In this document: piece by piece, positions 33,312 to 44,399 of the stretch
How positions within the stretch are numbered: the first letter of the stretch is position 1
Layout: each line of letters begins with the position of its first letter
NCBI GenBank assembly: GCA_002049455.2
Contig: KV918827.1
Span: 62,001-126,000, forward strand
DNA: 64,000 nucleotides
Direction: 5' to 3'
Origin: Porphyra umbilicalis
Taxonomy: Eukaryota; Rhodophyta; Bangiophyceae; Bangiales; Bangiaceae
Made by a program: the position numbers and the translations under genes
Notes under the pieces: model-generated
What the model was told of the DNA's origin: nothing
The model's database searches: none
What the model saw: only the letters and a program-made list of their open reading frames with translations

Positions 33312-34050
33312 TCACCCATAGCCGGCCTCGTAGGTATCCGCCTCGATCACAGCCGCGTGCCGCACCGCCTGGACTGGGTCGGGCTGGGGTGGCGCGCGTG
33401 ACACTGTGAACCCCCGGATGTGGGGGTAGATGCTTCGACCCTGCATGCTCTTGATGGCAATCTTGGACATGTTGCTCGCCGCGTTGGTGTCTCGACCGAC
33501 GTACGTCGCCGGAAACGCAACGTTTGTGCACAGCTTGACCCCCCACAGCGCCAGCGAGTCGGTCCCAAACGCCCACATGCCGTGAGCCGCAATCGCCCGC
33601 AGCACGTTCGTCTGCACCGCCTCTGCGTGCTCCTTGGCGCGCTGGGCAGCTGCACCGTCGCGTGGAACCGACCGATTGCCGGTCGTCACACCCCGTCGCG
33701 CGCGCCGGCCGTCGCCGAGGGGGGAGGCGCGCTTGGCCGTTGACGCCGATGCGCGCTGCGCGTAAGTGCTGTCCGCCTGAAGGGGTGTCAGGTCGACCGG
33801 CGATTCGGGCGACAAGTACGTGTTGCACAAGCCGTGGCTGCACTCGGCACACGTCTGACTCGTATTGTGCTCGTCAACGTAAACGAGGTGTACGTCTTTG
33901 GCCATGCGCCGCACGAAGTCGACACTGCCGGCGCGGGGCCTGCATCGGCAAATTGCCAGCACCGCCTTGGTGCCGTCCACCGTGCCCCGCAGGAGCCCAC
34001 CCGTCATGTGGTGGGCCAATTTGCCGCGTACCGGTTGCGCTGGATGAGCG
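33312..34050 (-). pseudogene. Fanzor / TnpB-like RNA-guided nuclease, C-terminal RuvC part
   Basis: About 245 codons with the hallmarks of the Fanzor (eukaryotic TnpB, OrfB_Zn_ribbon) C terminus. RuvC-II reads VYVDEHNTSQTCAEC, giving the catalytic Glu and the first zinc-ribbon CxxC. RuvC-III reads YVGRDTNAASNM, giving the catalytic Asp in the usual RDxNAAxN motif. A Gly-rich strand (RGTVDGTKAVLAICRCRP) precedes RuvC-II as in the family. The second CxxC of the ribbon is not evident; only VKLCTN precedes RuvC-III. The 5' end of this segment is cut at 34050 by the Copia element, and the upstream gene resumes at 40335. It ends with TAG at 33312-33314. Confidence 0.72.
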
Positions 34051-34423
34051 TGTGAAGTCGGTGTGGTCAAGTGGGTGCGTTGTTTTACTATGGCAGAGGT
34101 CCTGGGCCGTGTCCAGCCACCTAATGTACCCCAGGCGGCCCCAGGACAGGTCGTCGTGCAGCCCGATCTCGGAGCACACCCACGTGCTTCAGTTCTCAGT
34201 GCGCGCGGGCCGCGGCGCACCTCCCAGAACGGGGCATGCACCTCCCCACACAAGTCCCCTCCCCCGAGCTCACCCCAGCAGAGAGTGCCCACTACGAGAC
34301 CAACAAATCAAGTACACACAAGTAGAAAACATACAACAAGTGCATAGGTAAATACCCAAGACTGAGTCCCAATGCTCAACCGGGTAAGTACAGACAAATG
34401 GAATTGCTGAGCCATGCTCAACA
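34051..34423 (-). repeat. Copia 3' LTR
   Basis: 373 bp, begins TGTGAAGTCGGTG and ends GCTCAACA on the plus strand, with the TG...CA ends typical of LTRs. It is nearly identical to 39957-40329. Confidence 0.93.
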
Positions 34424-34431
34424 CTCCCCCC
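34424..34431 (-). other. Copia polypurine tract
   Basis: The minus strand reads GGGGGGAG directly before the 3' LTR start TGTTGAGC; this is the expected plus-strand primer position. Confidence 0.8.
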
Positions 34432-34526
34432 AATTACATTGTGACGGTTCCGGAGTCCGGATGCAAGGTAGCCCGGCTTCCGGCTTACAGCTTGATTTGG
34501 CTTCCCGATCGCCGCTGCTCGGGCCC

Positions 34527-35207
34527 GGGCTGTAGCAGTACAGCCCTCCTCGGGAAGCCATATCAGTTTTGGGCTGTACTGATACAGAACCCCCCCCCCG
34601 CCGACTTGGCCGCAAAACGCGATGTGGGCCAAAAAAAACCGCCCACCACCAAGTCGACAACCGCCGACTCGGACAGCATCAGAGCACCCGCCAGCCGACC
34701 GCCAGGTCGCCGCAAGCCGCCCAACCGCCGCAAAGTCGACGCAAACCGCCGACTTGGTAGAGACGCATGAAGCTGGGCTGTATCAGTACAGCCTTCCCCC
34801 CGCCACTGAAAATAAAACAAAAAATGATGTCCGCCAAGTCCGCCTCGGTCGACGCGGACAGCATCAGAGAAGCCCTTAGCCGACCGCCCGACCGCCGCAG
34901 GCCACCCAGTGGGCGTAAAGGCGACGCAAGCCGCTGCCTTCGCAGCGATGCAAGGGCCTGGAGCTGTATCAGTACAGCCGTAACGGCTACCGCCCAGCCG
35001 AAAATCGAATTGACGCGGTCGTCCAATGTTGATCGGATCGTCCGACGAAACGTTCGGTAGACATCGATTCGACCGGCCGCCCCCGACTCGATCGGCGAAA
35101 CGTCGACTTGATCGACGAATTTCGGCACGAATCCAACTCGGGCTGTATCAGTACAGCCCGCCGACAATCGGATCCCGATTCCGAGGAGGGCTGTACTGAT
35201 ACAGCCC
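34527..35207. repeat. six dispersed copies of a GGCTGTA-NNNN-TACAGCC palindrome
   Basis: In the 880-bp 3' non-coding part of the Copia element, the 18-20 bp palindrome GGGCTGTATCAGTACAGCCC or its reverse-centred form recurs at 34527-34546 (loop GCAG), 34571-34590 (arms shortened), 34776-34793, 34963-34978, 35140-35159 and 35188-35207. Four of the spacings are close to 180-205 bp and one is 48 bp. Each copy can fold as a 7-8 bp hairpin with a 4-nt loop in RNA or bind a dimeric protein in DNA. Confidence 0.9.
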
Positions 35208-35306
35208 AGCCCCCGACTTCGCCGTAAACCGCCCAATCGACCCGAAGCCGTTCCGGGCCGCCGACACCGCCACTCCGCCGCCAACCGCCGCCCCCCCCGA
35301 GGGGGT

Positions 35307-38300
35307 TCAGCACTGCGGCGCAGGACGTAGGGCCCGCGTGCCGCTACTCCCCGAAGCGCCCAGATCCGAGCCAACGCCGATGACGCCCCGGAATGTGGTG
35401 ATCGCCGGGGCCGGCAGTGGCTTCGTCATGCCATCTGCGGGCATGTCGGCGCTGGGAAGAAAGTAGAAGGCAACCTCCCCACGCGCGACGTAGTCGCGCA
35501 CCATGTGGTACGCAACGTCTACGTGCTTGGTACGCCCGGTGGCTTCGGGATTGTTGACCAAAGCGAGGCACGCCTGGTTGTACTCCCCCATGGGCACGGC
35601 GTCCCCGTCGACGCCCAGCTCCGACAGAAGTTTGCGCAGCCACAGCGCCTCCTTGGTCGCCATAGCGGCGGCGACGTACTCGGCCTCGGCCGTTGACGTC
35701 GCCACGGTCGACTGGCGCTTGCTCGTCCACGATATCGGCCCGCCATTGAGGGTGAAGACAAAGCCCGTCGTCGACCGACGAGCGTCAATATCGCCTGCCC
35801 AGTCTGCGTCAACGTACGCTTGGAGAGGCTTGTCGTCGCCGTACACGACCCCTAGTCGCGTAGCCCCGCGAAGATATCGGAGCACCCCCTTGGCCGCGCG
35901 CATGTGGTCCTCCTCGGGGCATGACATGTAGCGGGAGAGCACGCCCACGGCAAAGGCAATGTCCGGCCTCGTCGTCGTGGAGAGGTACAGCAACGAGCCA
36001 ACAAGCTCGGCGTACCGGTTGCCCTCGGGCAGTAGATTCTCCCCCGTCCTGCAAAGCTTGGCACCTGACACCATGGGCGTCTTGTTAGGCGCAGACTTGT
36101 CCATCTGGAAAGCCTCAAGCAGGGAACTGACATGCCTCGGATTGCTCAGGGTGATCACCTTGGCAGCCCGATCTCGCATGACCTTCATGCCAATGAAGTC
36201 CTTGACCTCACCCATGTCGCGCGCGTCGAAAGACGCCGACACCGAGGCCTTGACCATTTGGACCCCTTCGAGGCTTTTTCCAGCCACAATGAGATCGTCC
36301 ACGTAGACGAGGATGTAGACAAGCCCGTGCACAGGGTGGCTCCACGTGTAGAGGCACGGGTCCACCGTGGACCGGACCGCTCCGATGGCATTGAGCTCTT
36401 TGTTAAGCTTGATGCCCCACAATCGTCCCGCCTGTTTGGTCCCATAGAGAGCCAGGTTCAGACGGCGGACATCACCTTCCTCCCCCGGCTCGGCTCCGAC
36501 CGGAAGCTTGGTGTACATCTCCTTGTCCATCTTGCCGTTGAGGAAGGCCGTCTTCACATCCACGTGGTGAACTTCCCAGTCCTTGGCCGCCGCCACCGCG
36601 AAGAGCGCGCGTGTCGTGGCCGAGCTCGGCACTGGTGCCCATGTCTCAACAAAGTCGCGCCCCGGCACTTGGTTGAAGCCCTGCGCCACCAGTCGCGCCT
36701 TGTACCGAGTCATGTTGCCCTCAGCATCGTGCTTGATGTCGTACACGTACCGCGTTTTGACAGCCTTACGCTTGTTGCTGCTCCTGGTATTGGACCAGGT
36801 ACCAAGCTTCTTGTGTGCGAGGTACTCTTCTTTCTCAGCCGCCTTCCAACGCGGCCAGTCCGATCGCGCACGCGCCTCCTTCGCATTGGCTGGCGCCTTG
36901 GTCAGGTCCCATCCCGACGGATCTCCGCCCTTGGGTCCTTCTGCAGCGTATGCCTTTCGGTTACGCTCCCACCAGGTAACCTTGGGTGCCGGCTTGCGCT
37001 TCGACCGCCGGAGTGCTTGCACCCCGTCGTCACCACTCTCTGTGGTGGATCCAGACAGCACGTCGTGTCCATCCTGATCCGCCGCGTCCTCGCCGGCGTC
37101 ATTGTCATCTCCGTCTTCTGCGTCGAGTCCGGAAGCCTCGTCCGGCTCAACGTCGCTCTCTGACGATTGCTGCGAGGCATACTCGTCCCCGCTTACGGCT
37201 TTCGCTTCCAGCATGTCCATGGCGCCGTCCTCCTTGTCACCATCCGTCTGACTGGTCAGGAAAGGGGTGGAAGCAGGGCCAGGGACAGAGGTCATCTTGA
37301 TGGCCTTGCTTGAGGTCTCCTCCATGAGCACATCTCGGCGCTCAAAGACCTTGTTTGAGCCATCCTCTAGGATGCGGTGGGCCTTGCCACCAACAGTGTA
37401 GCCGACAAAACGGCCGACGTCGGTCCTGGGTTCCAGCTTTCGCTGCTGCTGCTTGGGCTTCAGAGCCCATGCCCGGCTCCCCCAGACCCGAAATCCCTTC
37501 ACGTCGGGGCGTCTCCCCGTGAGGGCTTCCAGCGGGGTCACATCTTGACCCGCCTTGGGGGATCGGTTGAGCACGTGGATGACGGATGACAAAGCCTCCG
37601 CCCACAGCTCCTCTTCCGCTCCGGCGTCCAGAAGAGCCGCACGGACGCGCTCCATTATGTACCGGTTGGCGCGCTCTGCCTTCCCGTTCTGCTGCGAAGA
37701 GTACGGCGCCGTCTTCTCAGACGTAATGCCTTTGTCTTCATACCAGGCTTGGAGGTCGCGGCTCACGTACTCCTTGGCGCCATCGTGACGAACCCGCTTC
37801 ACCTTAAGCCCAGTGAGGGTCTCTAGCTGCTTGATACGGGCCTTGAGGACATCCGGAACCATGCCCTTGGACTTCATGGGCGTCGCCGTGATGAACCCAG
37901 TGGAGTCTTCCATCAGAGTCACGAAGTAGACAGAGCCGCCCAGCGACGCCGTCAACGGCCCATCAACGTCCGTGTGAACCAACTCGCACTTGGTGGTGGT
38001 CGTTGTCGAGCGATGATGCGGAGAACGCGCCATCTTTCCGTCGACACAATGCACGCATACCGTACCAGGAACGCGCTTGGCGTCGGCTACCGTCGATGGA
38101 ATCCCATCGACCATCCCAACCACACGCTTGAGGTTCTCGAAGCCCAAGTGGTTGAACCGGCGGTGCCACAGCTCTGCCTCGCCGTCCATGTGCGTGGAGG
38201 CGGCTCTGGCCGACGCCGTGACCGGAGTCACCTTGAGCACGTAGTTCTCCGACTCGTTGACCGAGCCGACGACAGACGCGTTGCTCAAAACTCCGCTCGC

Positions 38301-39491
38301 GAGCACCGCTTCCCCATCACTGAGGATATAGCAGGCGTCGCCAACGAACACCACGGCACCGCCACAGCGGTCGACCGCTCGGACCGACAGAAGGTTGTCT
38401 GTCAGATCCGGCACAAGCATGGCCTCATCGAGGACCATGCGAGCCGTGGTGATTCCCTTCCCCACGTCCATGGACGCGTATCCGTGCCCCTTGATGGGCA
38501 CCTTGTGGCCGTCAGCTAGAGTGACCTTGGCCCCGCTCCCCGTCGTCTTGACGGTGAAACCCGCGTCCTGGGCGGCCATATGGTTGGTCGCACCCGAGTT
38601 CAACACCCAGGTCGAGGACCCGCTGGTGCTCCCGGAAGCGTTGAGCTTCCCGGCCTGGCCTGCCGACGCAGCGTAGGCCAATGCGGCGCGGGGAGGTGCA
38701 CCACCTCCACCGCCACCCTCACGACGCCCGCCATTTGGCTTCTTGTTGCCCTTGGCGTCGTCGGCCTTCTTCTTGAGACAGTCGCGCTTCATGTGCCCCT
38801 TCTTGTCGCAGTAGTAGCACACGACCGCGCGCTTGTCCCACGGCTTCTTAGAAACCGTTGCCGCAAACGCTTGCGACTTGACGCCGGTCGCCGAGGACGA
38901 CCGCCCATGGCTCCCCCGCTGCTCCACAGTGAGCAGCTTGGCGCTCACGTCAGCGAGGTTGCGCTTCCCGTCCATGTTCTCCAGAACGGTCTTGATCATG
39001 TCATACTCGGCCGGAAGGCCCGACAGGATCTGCAGGACAAGCGTGTTCTCGTCCACCTGATTTCCCAGCATGGAGAGCTCTTGACGGATGCCCTTGGCGC
39101 GCGACGTGTACTTGATGACGTTCTCGTCGCTGCCCTTCTTGAGGTTGCTCAGCTCATGCATGAGCTGCAGCAGGCGTGCGTTGTCCCGCGCCTCAAAGAT
39201 GTCCTTGAGCGCATCCCACGCCTCCTTGGCCGTACTGACCGCCGTCACCGAATAAAGATGAACCGGCTTGACCGACATCTGGATAGTCGCCAGGGCCGAC
39301 TCGTTCATGAGGTCCCACGCCTCAGCTGCAACGTCGCTCTTGGAACCGCTCCCAGACGCGGGGCGGTCCGTCACAACCGCAGCCCAAACCTTCTACTTGA
39401 TCATCTGTGCACGGCAGTACACAGCCCAGACCTTGTAGTCGTCGTCCAGCTGCGCGAAGCGCGGGCCAGCGTAGCGGCCGTACTCCGACAT
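35307..39491 (-). CDS. Copia Gag-Pol polyprotein with an early in-frame stop
   Basis: The likely start is ATG 39491 (MSEYGRYAG); TAG at 39393-39395 interrupts the N-terminal Gag, then 1355 codons are open. Domains in order: UBN2-type Gag, zinc knuckle CYYCDKKGHMKRDC, protease WVLNSGATNHM, integrase HHCC zinc site and D-D-E core (VHTDVDG, RHDGAKEY, QQNGKAERAN), RVT_2 reverse transcriptase with YVDD in LVYVDDLIV, and RNase H (DADWAGD, TAEAEY). The protease catalytic Asp is Asn (38598-38600), and the third RNase H Asp appears as Tyr in EYNQACLAL (35580-35582). RT and integrase motifs are intact. As it stands the element is probably not autonomous. Confidence 0.92.
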
Positions 39492-39633
39492 GACGATGAC
39501 AACCACGCCAGCAGGCGCGGCACTGACGACGTGGGAGGCTATACCCACCTGCCCGACGCCGGAACACACGGCAACCCAACCAAGGTCGTCCCGCCAACAA
39601 CGGCACGGAAGACGACGATGACCACCAGCGACA

Positions 39634-39647
39634 CTGGGCCCATAACC
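39634..39647 (-). other. inner PBS-like copy (initiator tRNA-Met anticodon arm)
   Basis: CTGGGCCCATAACC on the plus strand, identical to the PBS at 39943-39956, placed directly before the first 77-bp unit. It matches the anticodon stem-loop of eukaryotic initiator tRNA-Met. Confidence 0.7.
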
Positions 39648-39801
39648 TGTTGAGAGGTCAAAAACCAACTACGCCACATGACCGGTGTGACTGGCCTGGG
39701 GAGCTGAACATCACCAGTTCAACATGTTGAGAGGTCAAAAACCAACTACGCCACATGACCGGTGTGACTGGCCTGGGGAGCTGAACATTACCAGTTCAAC
39801 A
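39648..39801 (-). repeat. two tandem 77-bp TG...CA units in the Copia leader (miniature LTR-like)
   Basis: Units 39648-39724 and 39725-39801 differ at one position by eye. Each begins TGTTGAGAGGTC and ends CCAGTTCAACA. They are bordered by a PBS copy on one side and a PPT-like CTCCCCCCAGCTCC on the other, the same arrangement as the 373-bp LTRs. They appear to be LTRs of a related miniature element trapped in the leader. Confidence 0.8.
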
Positions 39802-39942
39802 CTCCCCCCAGCTCCTCAGGGCCAGGCTCCTCTGACCCACGACTCGGAATTGCCTCTCCTGCAAATTCCTCCGTCCCCCTCCTGGGGCGCAGCCGTGGCG
39901 AATCTCGAACCCGCGACCTCTCAGAACTAAATCCAGCGCGAG

Positions 39943-39956
39943 CTGGGCCCATAACC
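39943..39956 (-). other. Copia primer-binding site (half-tRNA type)
   Basis: The minus strand GGTTATGGGCCCAG immediately follows the 5' LTR. It is complementary to the anticodon arm of initiator tRNA-Met rather than to a tRNA 3' end, as in Drosophila copia, which is primed by a tRNA half-molecule. Confidence 0.8.
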
Positions 39957-40329
39957 TGTGAAGTCGGTGTGGTCAAGTGGGTGCGTTGTTTTACTATGGC
40001 AGAGGTCCTGGGCCGTGTCCAGCCACCTAATGTACCCCAGGCGGCCCCAGGACCGGTCGTCGTGCAGCCCGCTCTCGGAGCACACCCACGTGCCTCAGTT
40101 CTCAGTGCGCGCGGGCCGCGGCGCACCTCCCAGAACGGGGCATGCACCTCCCCACACAAGTCCCCCCCCCCGAGCTCACCCCAGCAGAGAGTGCCCACTA
40201 CGAGACCAACAAATCACGTACACACAAGTACAAAACATACCACAAGTGCATAGGTAAATACCCAAAACTGAGTCCCAATGCTCAACCGGGTAAGTACAGA
40301 CAAATGGAATTGCTGAGCCATGCTCAACA
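39957..40329 (-). repeat. Copia 5' LTR
   Basis: 373 bp, same length as the 3' LTR and nearly identical, followed by the GAGCG target duplication. It would hold the promoter and the start of the element's transcript. Confidence 0.93.
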
Positions 40330-40334
40330 GAGCG

Positions 40335-41720
40335 CGTGCAGGCGCGCCTTTCGCCGTCCCCACGTCACGGCCGCCCCGTACACGAGCTGATAGGCGTCTG
40401 TGTAGATGCGCGCGATGCGCACAGTGGCCGCCACCACCAATGCGCCCCACGAAGCGACTTTAAGGGAGCACTCGGACGTCAGGGACTCGCGCGACACGTC
40501 GGGGCCTGTCGCCGCCCACGCCGCCGCCGCTGCCGCTGCCGCGCGCTGGGTCATACCGGCACCCGTTGCCTCGCGGTACGCCCCTTCGGAGACGACCAGC
40601 GTTGCCGCCGCCGGGGGAGCGCGCGCGCGCGGTCTCGCTGTCGTGGCCGCACGCCGAAGGGCGGCACACAGGACCCGCAGACGGTCCGTAGACGGCAGTG
40701 GCGTGCCGGGCACGCCGAGCTGCGTGGGCGCAGCGGGTGCAGCAGCGGCCACCGCAGCCGCCACTCGCTCTGCCGTGCGCAATGCCGCCGCCGTCTGGCG
40801 CTTGTCTTGCGCCGCGCGCTGCACGACGCACGCGGCATGTGCCCCATTTTAGACCGACACTGCACGCCATACCGCTTCTGCGTGCACCACCGCGTCTGTC
40901 TTGGCGTTGAAAGCCGCCGTCGCGTGCTCCGCCTCTTTGAACATGGCCGCCTCGCCCATTCACACACACACGTGTTTGGGGAGGCGCCACGGCAACACGC
41001 CGCCATCAACGCCCGCGGCGTGTGCGAGCGCGCGCAGGCGCGTCAGCGGCGGCCGCCGGCCGTCAGGACCGCTCGTCTCCCGCTTGCGGGCGACCTCTTG
41101 CCGCTGTACTGGCGTCAGCCACGCGTCGCCGTAGGCCTGCTGCGTGTACCGCGGCCGCTTAGGAGGGTCAGGGGAGTGGGAGGGATCCAGCGCAGCAGCC
41201 GGCTGCGTCGGAGCGTGCTCCAAAGGCGGCGGCACAGACGACTGCGCCGCCGAAGTGGCCGCCGGCGGACCCACCAAAGCTCCGCGACTCTGCTTTGGGG
41301 AAAATCCCTGCGCCCAAGACGACGCGCCGAGCGCGCCACGGCCGCACTTTTTGTCGTTTGGCACACCGCGTCACCGCCGCCGACGGGTAGGTCCGCCGCA
41401 GTGGCCACGGCTGCGCGCGCAGCCTCGGCCACCGTTGCACGTGGCGCGTCGACTGTCGGCAGTAAGCGACCGCCCCGCCGCACGCGGCACTCTGCAGCGG
41501 CGGTCGCGGCCATGGCCGCCCACGCGAGCGCGTCGGCCACAACCCGCAGCGCCCGATACGCCCGGTACGCGTGCAGGTGCGGTGCCGGTGAGAGCGCAAA
41601 CGGATCCGCCCCGGGGCAGTTGGCAGCGGCGATGAACGCGACGCCCGGGGCCCACCTAACAAAGACGAGCACCTTGACAACGTCAGGCGCATCCGCCATG
41701 CGGTCGAGCTGCATCCGCAC
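40335..41720 (-). pseudogene. middle part of the Fanzor-like gene, upstream of the Copia insertion
   Basis: Minus-strand coding continues to the right of the Copia element: 40335-40824 (Ala-rich, ending RIYTDAYQLVYGAAVTWGRR, then KARLHAL at the insertion point), 40960-41364 and 41115-41720 in other frames. The last reads VLVFVRWAPGVAFIAAANCP, which may be the RuvC-I strand, where a D-P-G would be expected; here it reads A-P-G. Frames change several times, so introns or decay are likely. The assignment to the same gene rests on strand, the insertion geometry and the missing N-terminal half downstream. Confidence 0.4.
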
Positions 41721-41820
41721 GCTCGCAGTCTCAGTCGGACCCCCCCCCCACGACCGTCACTGGCCGCCCTGCGGCGCGCTCGCCGAGCGGCCGCCGTCGA
41801 CGCGGCAGTGGCGTGGTGTC

Positions 41821-44084
41821 TTAGCGTAGAGTGCACGCCGACGCCGTCCGACACGATGAAGGGGCCAACAACCGTCGAGGCGCAAACGATGCCCGCATGG
41901 CGGAACAGCGTCTGCACGACCCAACCGTCGGCCATCTGTGGGGGGATAATTGATCCCCGTGGGCCGCCAGGCGCTTGCGGATCAGCTCGCCGCCGACGTG
42001 CGCGTACGGGATGCACGTAACGGCACTGCTGGGTGATGTGTCGGCCGCCACTATGACCGCGCGGACGCACAGGGCCTGGGAAGTGTGCAACAGCGGGTAG
42101 ACGTGCAGCGGCCGTTGTCGCAGGGCCAATATGTCAAGGTGCAGCAGCGAGCGCCGCCGACCGCTGCCGCCCGTGTACACGAGCACGGTGTCGTAGGCCA
42201 GCGCAGCGGCGGCCGCCATAGTTTTCCCGTCCGCTGCAGGCGTGCCCGCCGGCCACCCTACAACTGGCGGGCGGCTGCCGTTGGCAGCGTGCAGCACGGC
42301 AACGAGGGCGTCCACCAGTGCCGCGCGGGGTTGCCCGTCAGACCCGCCCGGGGTCTGCGGGTAGACGTCGAGGACGATGCACTTTGCAATGGACTTGACC
42401 GCCCACATGACGCGTGTCACAAAGTGGTTTTCAAACGTCGTTGCCACGCTTGCCCAGCCGCCAGTGTCGGCCGGACTCGGCAGCAGCGTGCTGCACGGCA
42501 GCTGCACTGGCTCGGTTACGGCCGCTGTCACTGCCGCCGACGCGGCAACAGAGGCGGTGTCATCGACGGCACTGGTTGCTGCCTTGAAGTCTCCAAGTTG
42601 CTTGGCGTTCACACGCCGCCCCGAGCAGCACACACTCGCCCGCCAGGGGGCGTCGCCAAACGCGTGGACACCGCGACACGAGACGGTCGAGACGACCTGC
42701 TTACAGGGGGGCCCGTGGCTGCCCGTCAGCGATGCCCGCACGGCCGCCATAAACTCGTCCAGCGTGCGTCGGCTGCCGCCACCACCACCCGCACCCAGCC
42801 CGCCACCGTCTACGCGCTCGAAAAGGTACCGCATCGTGCCGTCCATGGCAATGGAGACGAGGCGCAGATGCTGCGTCTGCGCCGTCGCCAACTTTGTGAG
42901 CGCGGCTGCCCCCGCAGTAGCGCTTGCCACAGCGGTGGCGGTCCCTGTCGGCGCGCGAAGGCTCGACGTTGTCTGCGGGCGCCCTGTCGGGGGCAAATAG
43001 TCTGCCGGCCGCGGCTGCTGCTGGCCCTGGCACCCTTGGCCGCCACGTCGGCGCCCACGCGCGCCCGGTGCGCCGCCTTGGCGGCTGCGTCCGCTGAACA
43101 CATTTTCATATCGTGGCCCGTCACCCCGCAACTGCCACAGTGGCGCAGGCGGCCACGTGTGCCCCCGCCGACGCTCGCCAGCGCGCTCCCCGCGCCAGAA
43201 CCCGCGTCGTTGCCCGGGTGGTCCCCCGCGTCGGAGGTTGCCATGGGGATCAAGCCCTTGGCCGCGGAAAAGACGCTGCCTGCGGCGTGACGGGTGCGCG
43301 CGCACAGGCGCCGACAGGCGACCACGGCGGAAGTTTCGGCGGCTGTCACAGCACTGGCGGCAGCGTCTGCGGCGCCGTCGCCCCCACTGACGGCAGCGGG
43401 TGTTCGGTGCGTCGGCACGGTCACCGCGTCGACGGCTCGCAGTACTGCGGTCGAGGCCGACTCGGCGTCGCCCAGCGCTGCCGACTCGTACGACGTGGTG
43501 CCCCGCGCTAGTAAGGAGTTTGCTGAGCGCAGCTTGGTCAGCAGGGTGCTCGCGTCTCCGAAGGGGCCAACCGGCTCCGCGTCGCCGGCCGCTTCGCACG
43601 CGGCGGCGGCGGCGGCGACTTCGACCGTAAAGGACCTGACGGCAGACGCGGCTCTCTGTCGCGCGGCGTCCACGTGGCCGCCAGCCTCGATGGCCGCGTC
43701 CCCGCCGGTCGCACCCAGACGTGCGACGGCGTCGTCACGGTCGAGGTCCTTTTGGACGGGTCCGTCGACGGGGCCGTCCCCACTTCCGCCGTCCCCACCA
43801 CCACTTGACGGAGGGGCAAGGTCAGTTCCTGGTGCGGACGGGGGAGGCACCCTGCCGGGCACACGGGGGCCGCTCGGAACACTCGCGGATGGTGCGGGGC
43901 GCGCGGGGACGCCCCCCGTTGCTTTTGGGTGACGGTCGGGGGCGCCTTCCCCACCCGAGGAAGGGGACCCCTGTGGTCGCCGCCAATCGCAAAGGCGCGA
44001 GTGTCGTCGCCGGGCCGCCCGCGGCACCGGTGCTGGTGGTCGTGGCTGCGACCCGTGCACCGCCGCCGCCAGAGGTGCCCCCAT
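41821..44084 (-). pseudogene. N-terminal part of the Fanzor-like gene with CCHC zinc knuckle
   Basis: Two overlapping frames carry protein-like segments. 44084 to about 43000 is Ala/Gly/Asp-rich and contains a zinc knuckle, CGSCGVTGHDMKMC, near 43100. From about 43000 to 41821 the next frame reads LVSIAMDGTMRYLFERV, FMAAVRASLTGSHG and FENHFVTRVMWAVKSIAKC, a compact domain that could be the N-terminal lobe of a Fanzor. A frame change near 43000 joins them. Knuckle-like zinc sites are not diagnostic of one family. The upstream start is not clear. Confidence 0.4.
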
Positions 44085-44399
44085 CCACGTTCCCGTCGCC
44101 GCCCGTCATACCTGCCCGTGGGCCTCTGACGCTGCCGGCACCACCGTCCGCCATCATGGCCAACCGCCGCGTCGCGGTGCGGGCGCGACGCGCTCGCAGT
44201 GCCGACGACGTGCCAGGCGCCTTCTCCATGTCTGTGAACGACACGTCGTCTGCGTCGCCGCCGGGTGTCGCCCCAATGCCCCCCAACGGGACGAGGCCGC
44301 AAGCACCGGCGCCGGTACCCGCCGCACGACGCGAGTGTTTGCCGCGGGCGACGCTCGGGGCTGCATTTACCCGCATGGCGTCGTTCAGGCAAGCACGGG

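Larger units (their letters stand above)
34051..40329 (-). mobile_element. Ty1/Copia LTR retrotransposon inserted in the Fanzor-like gene
   Basis: A complete 6279-bp element on the minus strand: two 373-bp LTRs, a 5-bp target duplication (GAGCG at 34046-34050 and 40330-40334), a PPT next to the 3' LTR (34424-34431), a PBS next to the 5' LTR (39943-39956), and a single polyprotein ORF. The coding region is damaged (early TAG, two altered catalytic Asp). The LTRs differ at only a few positions by eye, so insertion is fairly recent. Confidence 0.93.

Noticed and set aside
39898-39924. tRNA-like T arm (GGGTTCGAGATTC) on the minus strand in the Copia leader
   Set aside because: Only a B-box-like T arm with G-U pairs can be drawn; no acceptor, D or anticodon arm fits, so it is not a tRNA gene.
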